NCBI GenBank assembly: GCA_000702085.1
Contig: KL370861.1
Location: 312,911-376,910, forward strand
Length of the DNA stretch: 64,000 bases
Direction: 5' to 3'
From: Lachnospiraceae bacterium P6A3
GTDB taxonomy: Bacteria; Bacillota; Clostridia; Lachnospirales; Lachnospiraceae
Positions within the stretch are counted from its first letter, which is position 1. Every line of letters begins with the position of its first letter. Shown piece after piece: positions 45,447-53,283 of the stretch. A model generated the notes under the pieces. It had not been told where the DNA came from and ran no database searches. It saw only the letters and a program-made list of their open reading frames with translations. The position numbers were made by a program, and so were the translations under genes.

Positions 45447-46178
45447 ATGGCACTGATAACGGCAAAAGATCTGTCGGTCGGATACGGCGGTCAGACAGTT
45501 GCAGAGCATCTGAATTTCAAAGTAAATTCGGGTGATTATCTGTGCATTGTCGGAGAGAACGGCTCCGGTAAATCAACGCTTGTTAAAACACTTGTAAAGC
45601 TGATAAAACCGGTTGCGGGAGAGGTTAAATACGGCGACGGACTTATGCCCGGCGAGATCGGTTATCTCCCTCAGCATACTGTGGTACAGAGAGATTTCCC
45701 GGCATCCGTTAAAGAGATAGTTTTATCCGGATGCCAGAGTAGGATGGGGCTCAGACCTTTCTATAACAGCGAGGAGAAAAAACTCGCCGCAGATAATATG
45801 GAAAAGATGGCGATCACCGATCTGGCAAATAAATGCTATCGTGAACTGTCGGGCGGACAGCAGCAGAGAGTCCTTCTTGCAAGAGCGCTTTGTGCCACAA
45901 AGAAAATGCTGATCTTAGACGAGCCCGTATCCGGACTTGATCCTAAAGTTACCGCAGAAATGTATGAACTTGTGTCTAAGCTCAACAAAGAAGGCATTAC
46001 CATCGTCATGATCTCTCATGATATCAAGTCTGCGGTTGAGTATGCGGATCATATTCTTCATATAGGAAACACGATCTATTTCGGATCGAAGAGCGAGTAT
46101 TTAAACAGTAAAGCCGGCAAGATCTTTATGATGATGCAGAGTAAAGATCCGCATGCCGGAAAACCGTTAACGGTTTAG
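45447..46178 (+). CDS. Zinc/manganese ABC transporter ATP-binding protein (ZnuC-like)
   Basis: 243 residues. Walker A GENGSGKSTLVKTL, signature [15 protein letters not shown], Walker B MLILDEPVSGLDP, H-loop ISHDIKSAVEYADH. It clusters with metal-type (family 9) ABC ATPases by its QHTVVQRDFPASVKEIV segment. It partners with the permease 11 bases downstream. GGAGG precedes the ATG. Confidence 0.93.
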   Translation: MALITAKDLSVGYGGQTVAEHLNFKVNSGDYLCIVGENGSGKSTLVKTLVKLIKPVAGEVKYGDGLMPGEIGYLPQHTVVQRDFPASVKEIVLSGCQSRMGLRPFYNSEEKKLAADNMEKMAITDLANKCYRELSGGQQQRVLLARALCATKKMLILDEPVSGLDPKVTAEMYELVSKLNKEGITIVMISHDIKSAVEYADHILHIGNTIYFGSKSEYLNSKAGKIFMMMQSKDPHAGKPLTV

Positions 46179-46189
46179 GCGGTGAAAAG

Positions 46190-47029
46190 ATGATAGATAC
46201 ACTTATGATGTACATGGGATATCCGTTTGTGCGTTATGCGATGATGGTTGGAGTGATGATTGCTCTGTGCTCATCGCTTCTTGGAGTTACCCTTGTACTC
46301 AAGAGATATTCTTTCATAGGTGACGGACTCAGTCATGTGGCATTCGGTGTCATGTCCATCGCCGCAGTATTAAATCTTACCAACACCATGATAATAGTTC
46401 TTCCCGGAACAATCCTTGCAGCCGTGCTTCTTCTCAGAACCGGACAAAACGCCAAGATCAAGGGAGATGCGGCTATAGCGATGATATCGGTCGGTGCACT
46501 TGCTTTCGGATATCTTCTTATGAATAAATTCTCCACTTCCACAAATCTGTCCGGAGATGTGTGCAGTACTCTTTTCGGATCAATGTCCATACTCACACTT
46601 ACCAAAAGCGAAGTCGCACTCTGTGCCGTATTATCAGCCATCGTTGTTATAGTATTTATCCTTTTCTATAACAAGATCTTTGCTGTCACATTTGATGAGA
46701 CCTTTGCAAGAAGTGCGGGAACAAAGGTTAATGCATATAACCTGCTGATCGCAGTGGTGATCGCGGTGATAATCGTGCTTGCCATGAACCTTGTGGGATC
46801 ACTTCTTATATCGGCACTTGTTATATTCCCCGCGCTTTCATCTATGAGGATATTCAAGACATTCAAGAGTGTAACGATTTTCTCGGCGGTCTTTTCCGTA
46901 ATATGCGCATTCTTTGGCATTGTAATCTCAATGCTAGCGGGAACACCTGTGGGTTCAACCATCGTTGCCGCGGATATAGCAGCCTTCGGAATATGCTCGC
47001 TTATCGGACATTTTTCGGGAGCAAGATGA
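46190..47029 (+). CDS. Zinc/manganese ABC transporter permease (ZnuB-like)
   Basis: 279 residues, about eight membrane segments. Family-3 metal permease signature: LVLKRYSFIGDGLSHVAFG at the N terminus, FAVTFDETFARSAGTKVNAY in the middle and LVGSLLISALVIFPALSSMR. It forms the channel with the upstream ATPase. The expected solute-binding ZnuA gene is not next to it; a different lipoprotein is. Confidence 0.93.
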   Translation: MIDTLMMYMGYPFVRYAMMVGVMIALCSSLLGVTLVLKRYSFIGDGLSHVAFGVMSIAAVLNLTNTMIIVLPGTILAAVLLLRTGQNAKIKGDAAIAMISVGALAFGYLLMNKFSTSTNLSGDVCSTLFGSMSILTLTKSEVALCAVLSAIVVIVFILFYNKIFAVTFDETFARSAGTKVNAYNLLIAVVIAVIIVLAMNLVGSLLISALVIFPALSSMRIFKTFKSVTIFSAVFSVICAFFGIVISMLAGTPVGSTIVAADIAAFGICSLIGHFSGAR

Positions 47030-47030
47030 T

Positions 47031-47672
47031 ATGAAAAAGAAATTGTTGTTAAGTCTCATATGCGCTTCACTGATGCTTACCGCTTGCGGTAATTCGGATA
47101 CGTCTCACGATGTAGCCGTATCGGATTCTCCATCCTCGGTTGAAGAAGTACTTGCCGCAAGGATGGCCGAAGAGGATGCGGAAAATTATATGAATCAGGG
47201 AGACTTAAGCGAGGTTCCCGGACTTTCCGAAAATGCGGAAGACGATTACGAACGTCAGAGCGGAGTAAATGAGGATGCTCCGGAGCCCGAAATGAGCGGC
47301 CTTGATGAGTCGGTATTGCAGACAGAAGGAGTTGATATAGACCTTACCGTATTATCAAGCATAATGGTCTATTCACAGGTCTACAGTCTGATCTCGGATC
47401 CCGACAGATATCTGGGCAAGACAGTTAAGATGACAGGTATGTATGCCTGCACAGACACTACGGATTTTGATCAATTCTACTGCGCCTGCATAATTCAGGA
47501 TGCAACTCAGTGCTGCTCACAGGGAATAGAGTTTGTACTTGATGATTCGTATTCTTTTCCCGATGATTATCCGAAGTATGGTGATGATGTGACCGTAATA
47601 GGAGAGTTTGATATATATCAGGACGGCGGATATACCTATTGCACCCTGAGAAATGCCAGACTGGTGGATTGA
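47031..47672 (+). CDS. Lipoprotein with OB-like Cys-Cys domain in the zinc operon
   Basis: 213 residues, signal peptide with lipobox LMLTAC, an acidic linker to about residue 105, then a domain with YLGKTVKMTGMYACTDTTD, ACIIQDATQCCSQGIEFVL and DDVTVIGEFDIYQDGGYTYC. The pattern of a short beta-barrel with a CC pair resembles the C-terminal domain of YcgQ/DUF1980 proteins, which belong to zinc-responsive loci in Firmicutes. It starts one base after the ZnuB-like gene and ends at the operon terminator. A zinc-capture role is inference. Confidence 0.75.
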   Translation: MKKKLLLSLICASLMLTACGNSDTSHDVAVSDSPSSVEEVLAARMAEEDAENYMNQGDLSEVPGLSENAEDDYERQSGVNEDAPEPEMSGLDESVLQTEGVDIDLTVLSSIMVYSQVYSLISDPDRYLGKTVKMTGMYACTDTTDFDQFYCACIIQDATQCCSQGIEFVLDDSYSFPDDYPKYGDDVTVIGEFDIYQDGGYTYCTLRNARLVD

Positions 47673-47689
47673 AAAACAAGGAACATAAT

Positions 47690-47742
47690 ACTCCGCAGAA
47701 CACGAAAAGCCGCATGGTTACCGTATTCTGCGGAGTTTTTTG
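47690..47742 (+). terminator. Terminator of the zinc operon
   Basis: ACTCCGCAGAA / TTCTGCGGAGT, 11 pairs around a longer loop, followed by TTTTTT. Confidence 0.9.
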
Positions 47743-47768
47743 CATTTAATAATTTTTTTAGAAATAAA

Positions 47769-47795
47769 TTAGCACTCACCTGTTGACAGTGCTAA
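47769..47795. promoter_or_regulatory. CIRCE operator (HrcA site)
   Basis: TTAGCACTC-N9-CAGTGCTAA, one base from the consensus TTAGCACTC-N9-GAGTGCTAA. The right arm overlaps the -35 box of the hsp20 promoter, the expected place for HrcA repression relieved by heat. Confidence 0.93.
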
Positions 47796-47811
47796 CAATG
47801 CGTGTTATATT
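47783..47811 (+). promoter_or_regulatory. Promoter of hsp20
   Basis: Perfect TTGACA (47783-47788), 17-base spacer, TATATT (47806-47811); leader of about 90 bases before the ATG. Confidence 0.88.
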
Positions 47812-47906
47812 GCATCTAGAACAAAGAAAACAAAGGACATCCGGATAACTCAAAGGTGACCATAACGGCACATCAGGATGCCCTCGGATAGAAGGAGGAA
47901 TGACTT

Positions 47907-48368
47907 ATGATGATGTTCCCTAGTATCTACAACAACGATTTATTCGATGACCTTTTCGATCTCCCTGAATGGAACGACAGAGACATGAAGAAGTGCGAGA
48001 AGAAGCTTTACGGACGCCATGCCGGCAACCTGATGAAGACCGATATCAAGGAGAAGGATAAAGAGTACGAGCTCCACATCGATCTCCCCGGATTCACCAA
48101 GGATGAGATCCAGGTATCTCTCGATAACGGCTACCTTACCGTACAGGCTTCCAAGGGCCTTGATAAGGACGAAGAGGAGAAGGACGGCAAGTGGATCCAC
48201 AGAGAGCGTTATGCAGGCAGCTGCATGAGACAGTTCTATGTAGGTGACGGTCTTGTTCAGAGCGATATCAAGGGCGAATTCAAGGGCGGTATTCTGAAGG
48301 TTACAGTGCCCAAGAAGGAAGCACTTCCCGACAGAACCGAGAATAAGTACATCGCCATCGAGGGATGA
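47907..48368 (+). CDS. Small heat-shock protein, Hsp20/alpha-crystallin family
   Basis: 153 residues, ATP-independent holdase. Alpha-crystallin domain about 45-145: DIKEKDKEYELHIDLPGFTK, GYLTVQASKG, FKGGILKVTVPKKE. The C-terminal IxI anchor motif is present (KYIAIEG). AAGGAGG lies before the ATG cluster; MMM at the start leaves one or two residues of uncertainty. Controlled by the CIRCE site upstream. Confidence 0.95.
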   Translation: MMMFPSIYNNDLFDDLFDLPEWNDRDMKKCEKKLYGRHAGNLMKTDIKEKDKEYELHIDLPGFTKDEIQVSLDNGYLTVQASKGLDKDEEEKDGKWIHRERYAGSCMRQFYVGDGLVQSDIKGEFKGGILKVTVPKKEALPDRTENKYIAIEG

Positions 48369-48390
48369 TGTTCCCGATCTTTCCGATTTG

Positions 48391-48427
48391 AAGAAGAGCC
48401 CGCTATATGCGGGCTCTTCTTTTTTTA
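48391..48427 (+). terminator. Terminator of hsp20
   Basis: AAGAAGAGCCCGC / GCGGGCTCTTCTT, 13 pairs with a five-base loop, then a run of T. Confidence 0.93.
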
Positions 48428-48472
48428 TCCGGTTGTATTAGAATCATCGCAGATATGATAAAATACCCTTGT

Positions 48473-50515
48473 ATGCCTAGTTTAAATCTTAAGAAAAAGA
48501 TCACAGATCATATATGGGCGAGTCTCCCTGAAGAAGCTCAGTACAATTATGTTCATACAGGAACTGTAGGAGCATATAAACTGTGGAAACTTTGCAAGTA
48601 TTACACCAATACCCCGGACCTGTACTTAAAGCTTTTGGACAGTGAATATGAAAAGCCTCTGTTTCTGTCACGCAAGCCTTCCGTATCCGTCATGGTAACG
48701 GGAGGAGATGCAGGTCTTGAGAAGACTCTCATGTCTATTGAAGGTCAGGCATGCGCCAAAATAGATTCCGTAAATGTATGCGGAATAAACATCAAAGAGA
48801 CAGATTCCCTTGTAAAAAAATCCGAAAGTGAATACATGGCTTTTGTTAAGAGCGGAGCGGTCCTTCAAAACAGGGCCTTTTATGAGTGCGGAAAGGTTCT
48901 TCTGTCAGGCGATAAGCCGGCACTCATTTATTCCGATGAGGATTTTATCGATGATGAAGGTGTAAGATCCAAGCCTTTCTTCAAGCCTGATTATGCTCCT
49001 GATCAGCTCATGTCCCACGATTATTACGGCGGATTCGTATTTGTATCCCGTAAGGCGTATATAGATGCGGGAGGTCTTGAAGAGGGCGCCTCCGAAGATC
49101 CTTTCTACGATCTGTGGCTCAGAATATCCGAAAAAGAAAAAGTGGCCCACATCGATAAAGTGCTGTTCCACAAAACCGCAGCTCTTGAACCTTCCAAAGC
49201 AGATCCCGATGCGGTTAAAAGAGCCCTTGCAAGAAGAAATCTTAAAGGCAGTGTAAGCGTCGCAGAAGACAGATGCATCATAGATCATGAGACTGAAGGA
49301 CTTGTCAGCATAGTAATTCCTTCCAAAGACAATCCGGATTATCTTAAGGATTGTCTGTCGTCTCTTGATGAAGTTACCCTTTACAAAGATTATGAGATCA
49401 TTCTCGTAGATAACGGAAGCTCCGATGAGAACAGACGCATCTACGAAGAACTGTGCGGAAAATATAATGCAAAATACATTTATGAGAAAAAGGATTTTAA
49501 CTTCTCATACATGTGCAATCTGGGTGCGGGGAATGCATCGGGAGACGTACTGGTTTTCCTTAACGACGATATTAAGATAACAGAGCCCAAGTGGCTGGGT
49601 AGTATGGCCGGACAGGCACGTGTCCCTTATGCCGGAGCGGTGGGATGCATGCTTCTTTATCCCGAAGGAAATATGATCCAGCACTGCGGAACCAAAGACT
49701 GCGTGGATGGTCCCAATCATATATATCAGGGATATCATCCGGGAGATGAGGGATGCCCCGATGCGATCTTTCCCCTGGATGTGAACGGAGTAACCGCAGC
49801 GTGCCTCGCGGTTGAAAAGAGTAAGTTTGACTCAGTGGGCGGCTTTGATGAGGAGATGTCCGTTTGCTATAACGATGTTGCTCTTTGTTATGACCTGATC
49901 AATGCCGGATACGTTAATTGCGTAAGAGGCGATATACGTCTGATACATAAGGAATCCGTAAGCCGCGGAACGGATGAAGTAAACGAAACCAAATACAGAC
50001 GTCTTATCAAAGAACATGCCCGTCTGTATTCGGTACACGCTCTTAAGGATTCACCACACCCTTATTACAATATCAATCTTGCCATGAGGTATGCGGGAAC
50101 GGGGCCCGATTATACCAGATGGATGTATAAGGTTAAGACTAAGGTCAGGAAGATGACTCACGCGGAGATCAAAGCCTGGCAGGAAGCGCCCGTAAGAGAG
50201 GATACTCAGATCGCATTCGATGAGATCGATGCTTTCAAATATGTCCACATCTTCGGATGGAGCTATGCATCTGATTATAAATTCAATCACAAGACTGACC
50301 GTAAGATGGTCATCTATGATGATAAAAATTTTTACCTGGCTGAGCTGCAGAGCTGGTACAGGCCCGATGCATATAAGATAAAAAGAATACCCAATACGGA
50401 ATTTTGCGGATTCATAGCACAGTTTGATCATGAACTGATAGAAGAGGGAAGATACAAACTGAGCCTTTGGTCCAAGATAGGAAAGTTTGATACCGGGAAA
50501 GAGCTTATAAGATGA
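48473..50515 (+). CDS. Two-domain glycosyltransferase family 2 protein
   Basis: 680 residues from ATG 48473 (MPSLNLKKKITDHIW). An N-terminal degenerate GT-A domain (KPSVSVMVTGGDAGLEKTLM, LIYSDEDFIDDEGV) is followed by a canonical one from about 275: VSIVIPSKDNPDYL, IILVDNGSSDENR, VFLNDDIKI, DVALCYDLINAGY. A C-terminal part of about 130 residues looks like a small beta domain. Such proteins build rhamnan or other cell-surface glycans. No ribosome-binding site precedes the start, while a TAAAAT at 48459-48464 sits only nine bases before the ATG. It overlaps the next gene by four bases. Confidence 0.9.
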   Translation: MPSLNLKKKITDHIWASLPEEAQYNYVHTGTVGAYKLWKLCKYYTNTPDLYLKLLDSEYEKPLFLSRKPSVSVMVTGGDAGLEKTLMSIEGQACAKIDSVNVCGINIKETDSLVKKSESEYMAFVKSGAVLQNRAFYECGKVLLSGDKPALIYSDEDFIDDEGVRSKPFFKPDYAPDQLMSHDYYGGFVFVSRKAYIDAGGLEEGASEDPFYDLWLRISEKEKVAHIDKVLFHKTAALEPSKADPDAVKRALARRNLKGSVSVAEDRCIIDHETEGLVSIVIPSKDNPDYLKDCLSSLDEVTLYKDYEIILVDNGSSDENRRIYEELCGKYNAKYIYEKKDFNFSYMCNLGAGNASGDVLVFLNDDIKITEPKWLGSMAGQARVPYAGAVGCMLLYPEGNMIQHCGTKDCVDGPNHIYQGYHPGDEGCPDAIFPLDVNGVTAACLAVEKSKFDSVGGFDEEMSVCYNDVALCYDLINAGYVNCVRGDIRLIHKESVSRGTDEVNETKYRRLIKEHARLYSVHALKDSPHPYYNINLAMRYAGTGPDYTRWMYKVKTKVRKMTHAEIKAWQEAPVREDTQIAFDEIDAFKYVHIFGWSYASDYKFNHKTDRKMVIYDDKNFYLAELQSWYRPDAYKIKRIPNTEFCGFIAQFDHELIEEGRYKLSLWSKIGKFDTGKELIR

Positions 50516-52350
50516 GCGAAGAAAAAATCGGAAATGTAATACTTGATCTGACCTACTATAAGGGAAGCGATGCATACTCTGACGGTGAATCCGTTGAGGA
50601 CAGGCTTCTCGGAATAGTTCGTGACGGAGAAGATATAGGTGAGAGACTTGCCGCGGGAGACGACTGGGCAGAGCTTTATCATTTATCGGATATAAGAAAA
50701 AACATTCTCTCCTGGACGGATGCGGATAAGAAAGCATCGGTACTTGAAATCGGTTCAGGATGCGGAGCGGTCACAGGCGTTTTGTGTGAAAAGTTCGGAT
50801 CCGTAACCGCAGTTGATCTTTCCAAAAAGCGCTCTTCCATAAATGCGTACAGAAACCGGGAATACGATAACCTGCGTATCATGGTAGGTAATTTTGAGGA
50901 TGTTAAATTTTCCGAGAAGTATGATGTCATAACTCTTATCGGAGTTTTCGAGTATTCCATCTATTACATTTCTTCGGATGATCCCTTTGTCGATATGCTG
51001 AAGAAATGCAGATCGCTGCTTAAAGAGGGCGGAAGACTTTATATTGCCATCGAGAATAAGTACGGTATGAAGTATTTTGCGGGAGCAAAAGAAGATCATA
51101 CCGGAAGAGCATATGACGGTATCGAAGGATATCACGGAGTAGAAAGAGTAAGGACATTTTCCGGATATGCTCTCAATGCAATGCTTAAGGCGGCAGGCTT
51201 TACGGGACTTGAATTCAGATATCCCGTTCCGGATTATAAGCTTCCCATGGAAATCTATTCAGACTTAAGACTTCCCGCACCCGGTGATATCACATACAGA
51301 TCTCCCAATTACGATCGTGAGAGATGTGATTCCTTCGATGAGGTCAAAGTAACGGATCAGGTGTGCGCGGACGGAATGTTCCCCGATTTTGCCAATTCAT
51401 TTTTGATCACGGCATATAACGGAAACGAACCTGCGGACGGCGGATGCATATATGCCAAATTCAATACTCTTCGTGATAAGCCTTACCGCGTGGATACCAA
51501 GATGATGGCAGAGGGAGGTAAGCTATACGCAGTAAAAACTCCCGCATGTAAAGAAGCTGTTCCGCATATCGACGAGATAGTACGTAATAAAGATCTTGCA
51601 AAAGATTTCTACAAGACCATTAAGATTGCCGATGTATCAAGGCGCGGCGATGATCTGTATTTCGATTTCATAAACGGAACTTCCCTGTATTCCGAATGCA
51701 TCGATTATTCAAGTGCGGAGCTTGATGACATAAGAGATGATATAAATATGAAGCTGGATATGCTCATGGATGATATCACGGATTCTTATGAATGTTCATT
51801 CAAAGCTACGGATGAATTCAGGAAAGTTTTCGGAGATATAAAACTTCCGGAGGATCTGCCCGGACTGAAAGCCGCAAATGCGGATATGATATTCGGTAAC
51901 TTCATCAGGACGGAGGATGGACTTGTCTGCATAGACTACGAGTGGTTCTTTGATTTCCCCGTGCCGAAGGATTTTATCAGATACAGAGTAGCGAGATGCA
52001 TATTTGAAAGCTATGCAAATATCTCGACTAAAATAAAGACCAGACAGGAATTTGCAGTATTCCTCGGAATTGATAAGCTTCTTGTTGATGTATTTGATGA
52101 GATGGAAGATAAGTTCCAGGCAATGGTGACAGGCGGCGGACTCGGAAGAGATACACTCACCAAATACGGTAAGAAATTTGAAAGAACGGAAGATGTTCTG
52201 GCGGAAAGAAACGCAGATGCCGCAAGGATCGCAGAACTGGAAAACATTGTGGCAATGCAGCAGGCGCATATAGATAAAATGAAGCGCGCCATTAAAAATC
52301 CCATCTTCGGTATGAAGTGGGCGCTGAAAAAAGCATTTAAGAAGGAATAA
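50512..52350 (+). CDS. SAM-dependent methyltransferase fused to a kinase-like domain
   Basis: 612 residues. Residues about 60-260 are a class I methyltransferase (VLEIGSGCGAVTGVLCEKFG, MVGNFEDVKF, YIAIENKYGMKYFAG). Residues about 300-540 read like an APH/LPS-kinase fold: YAVKTPACKEAVPHIDEI, then NADMIFGNFI and GLVCIDYEWFFDFP at the positions of the catalytic loop and metal-binding Asp. A short coiled coil (IAELENIVAMQQAHIDKMKR) and a basic tail close it. Partnered by overlap with the glycosyltransferase, it may methylate and phosphorylate a glycan terminus, capping the chain; this is inference by analogy to WbdD-type enzymes. Confidence 0.82.
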   Translation: MSEEKIGNVILDLTYYKGSDAYSDGESVEDRLLGIVRDGEDIGERLAAGDDWAELYHLSDIRKNILSWTDADKKASVLEIGSGCGAVTGVLCEKFGSVTAVDLSKKRSSINAYRNREYDNLRIMVGNFEDVKFSEKYDVITLIGVFEYSIYYISSDDPFVDMLKKCRSLLKEGGRLYIAIENKYGMKYFAGAKEDHTGRAYDGIEGYHGVERVRTFSGYALNAMLKAAGFTGLEFRYPVPDYKLPMEIYSDLRLPAPGDITYRSPNYDRERCDSFDEVKVTDQVCADGMFPDFANSFLITAYNGNEPADGGCIYAKFNTLRDKPYRVDTKMMAEGGKLYAVKTPACKEAVPHIDEIVRNKDLAKDFYKTIKIADVSRRGDDLYFDFINGTSLYSECIDYSSAELDDIRDDINMKLDMLMDDITDSYECSFKATDEFRKVFGDIKLPEDLPGLKAANADMIFGNFIRTEDGLVCIDYEWFFDFPVPKDFIRYRVARCIFESYANISTKIKTRQEFAVFLGIDKLLVDVFDEMEDKFQAMVTGGGLGRDTLTKYGKKFERTEDVLAERNADAARIAELENIVAMQQAHIDKMKRAIKNPIFGMKWALKKAFKKE

Positions 52351-52353
52351 AAA

Positions 52354-52395
52354 AATCCCTGCAGTTCACACTGCAGGGATTATTATTGTTTTTAA
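52354..52395. terminator. Bidirectional terminator between the methyltransferase and SDR genes
   Basis: ATCCCTGCAG / CTGCAGGGAT with a TTCACA loop. A run of seven A on the left gives a strong U-tract for the minus strand; the right side is T-rich. Confidence 0.9.
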
Positions 52396-52403
52396 CCTAT
52401 GGA

Positions 52404-53177
52404 TTACATGCAGGTGTATCCGCCGTCTACGGGGATCATCACACCGGTAACATATGAACTTGCGGGAGAAGCAAGGAAGATAGCGGCTGAATCAAGCTCG
52501 CCTTCTTTTCCGTATCTCTCAAGAGGGATCATGGTCTTCGCATTAGCCTGGAAGAAATCGGAATTGAGAGTATCGGTGGTAAGATCGGTGTAGAAATATC
52601 CGGGGCAGATGGAGTTAACAGTGATTCCCTTTACACCCCACTCTGATGCGAGTGCTCTGGTAAGGTTTACAACTCCGCCCTTTGCTGCGTGATAAGGAGC
52701 GCTTCCGCAGATCTTGTTTCCTACGAGGCCGTACATTGATGCAATGTTGATGATACGTCCGTATCCTGCGGGAATCATAGCTTTCTTTGCAACAGCGCGG
52801 GCAACTTTGAAGGTTCCGAAGAGGTCGATATCCATCTCACCCTTGAACTGATCATCGGTGATTTCCTCAGCGGGAGCTACGGCACCGGTGCCGGCGTTGT
52901 TGATGAGGATGTCTATCCTGCCGAAAGTCTTATATACTTCGTCAACTGCTTCCTCGACTCTTGCGGTGTCGGTGATGTCACACTGAACGCCGATTGCCTT
53001 TACGCCGAATTCTTTTTCAATCTCTGCTGCAACAGAGTCAATCATTTCCTTACGGCGTGCGAGAGCAGCGATGTTACATCCCTGATTTGCGAGTGCCTTT
53101 GCCATCTGAACCCCAAGTCCGGTAGAACAACCGGTAACGATGGCAACCTGTCCTGTCAGATCAAAATAATTCTTCAT
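52404..53177 (-). CDS. Short-chain dehydrogenase/reductase, gluconate 5-dehydrogenase-like
   Basis: 257 residues, cytoplasmic NAD(P)-dependent oxidoreductase. TGCSTGLG cofactor motif (residues 15-22), NNAG, catalytic Ser in INIASMYG, YHAAKGG (YxxxK) and a C-terminal GVMIPVDGGYTC. Overall pattern is close to IdnO/KduD-type sugar-acid dehydrogenases, but the substrate cannot be fixed. A single gene with its own terminator. Confidence 0.92.
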   Translation of the reverse strand: MKNYFDLTGQVAIVTGCSTGLGVQMAKALANQGCNIAALARRKEMIDSVAAEIEKEFGVKAIGVQCDITDTARVEEAVDEVYKTFGRIDILINNAGTGAVAPAEEITDDQFKGEMDIDLFGTFKVARAVAKKAMIPAGYGRIINIASMYGLVGNKICGSAPYHAAKGGVVNLTRALASEWGVKGITVNSICPGYFYTDLTTDTLNSDFFQANAKTMIPLERYGKEGELDSAAIFLASPASSYVTGVMIPVDGGYTCM

Positions 53178-53283
53178 CCCTAATACATTCCTTTCAAAAA
53201 TAATTTTGTTAAAAAATTGTCAATCAACAGCATTATTATCCCCTATAAGAGGATAATAGTCAAGAGGATAGGGCCTTTACTTT

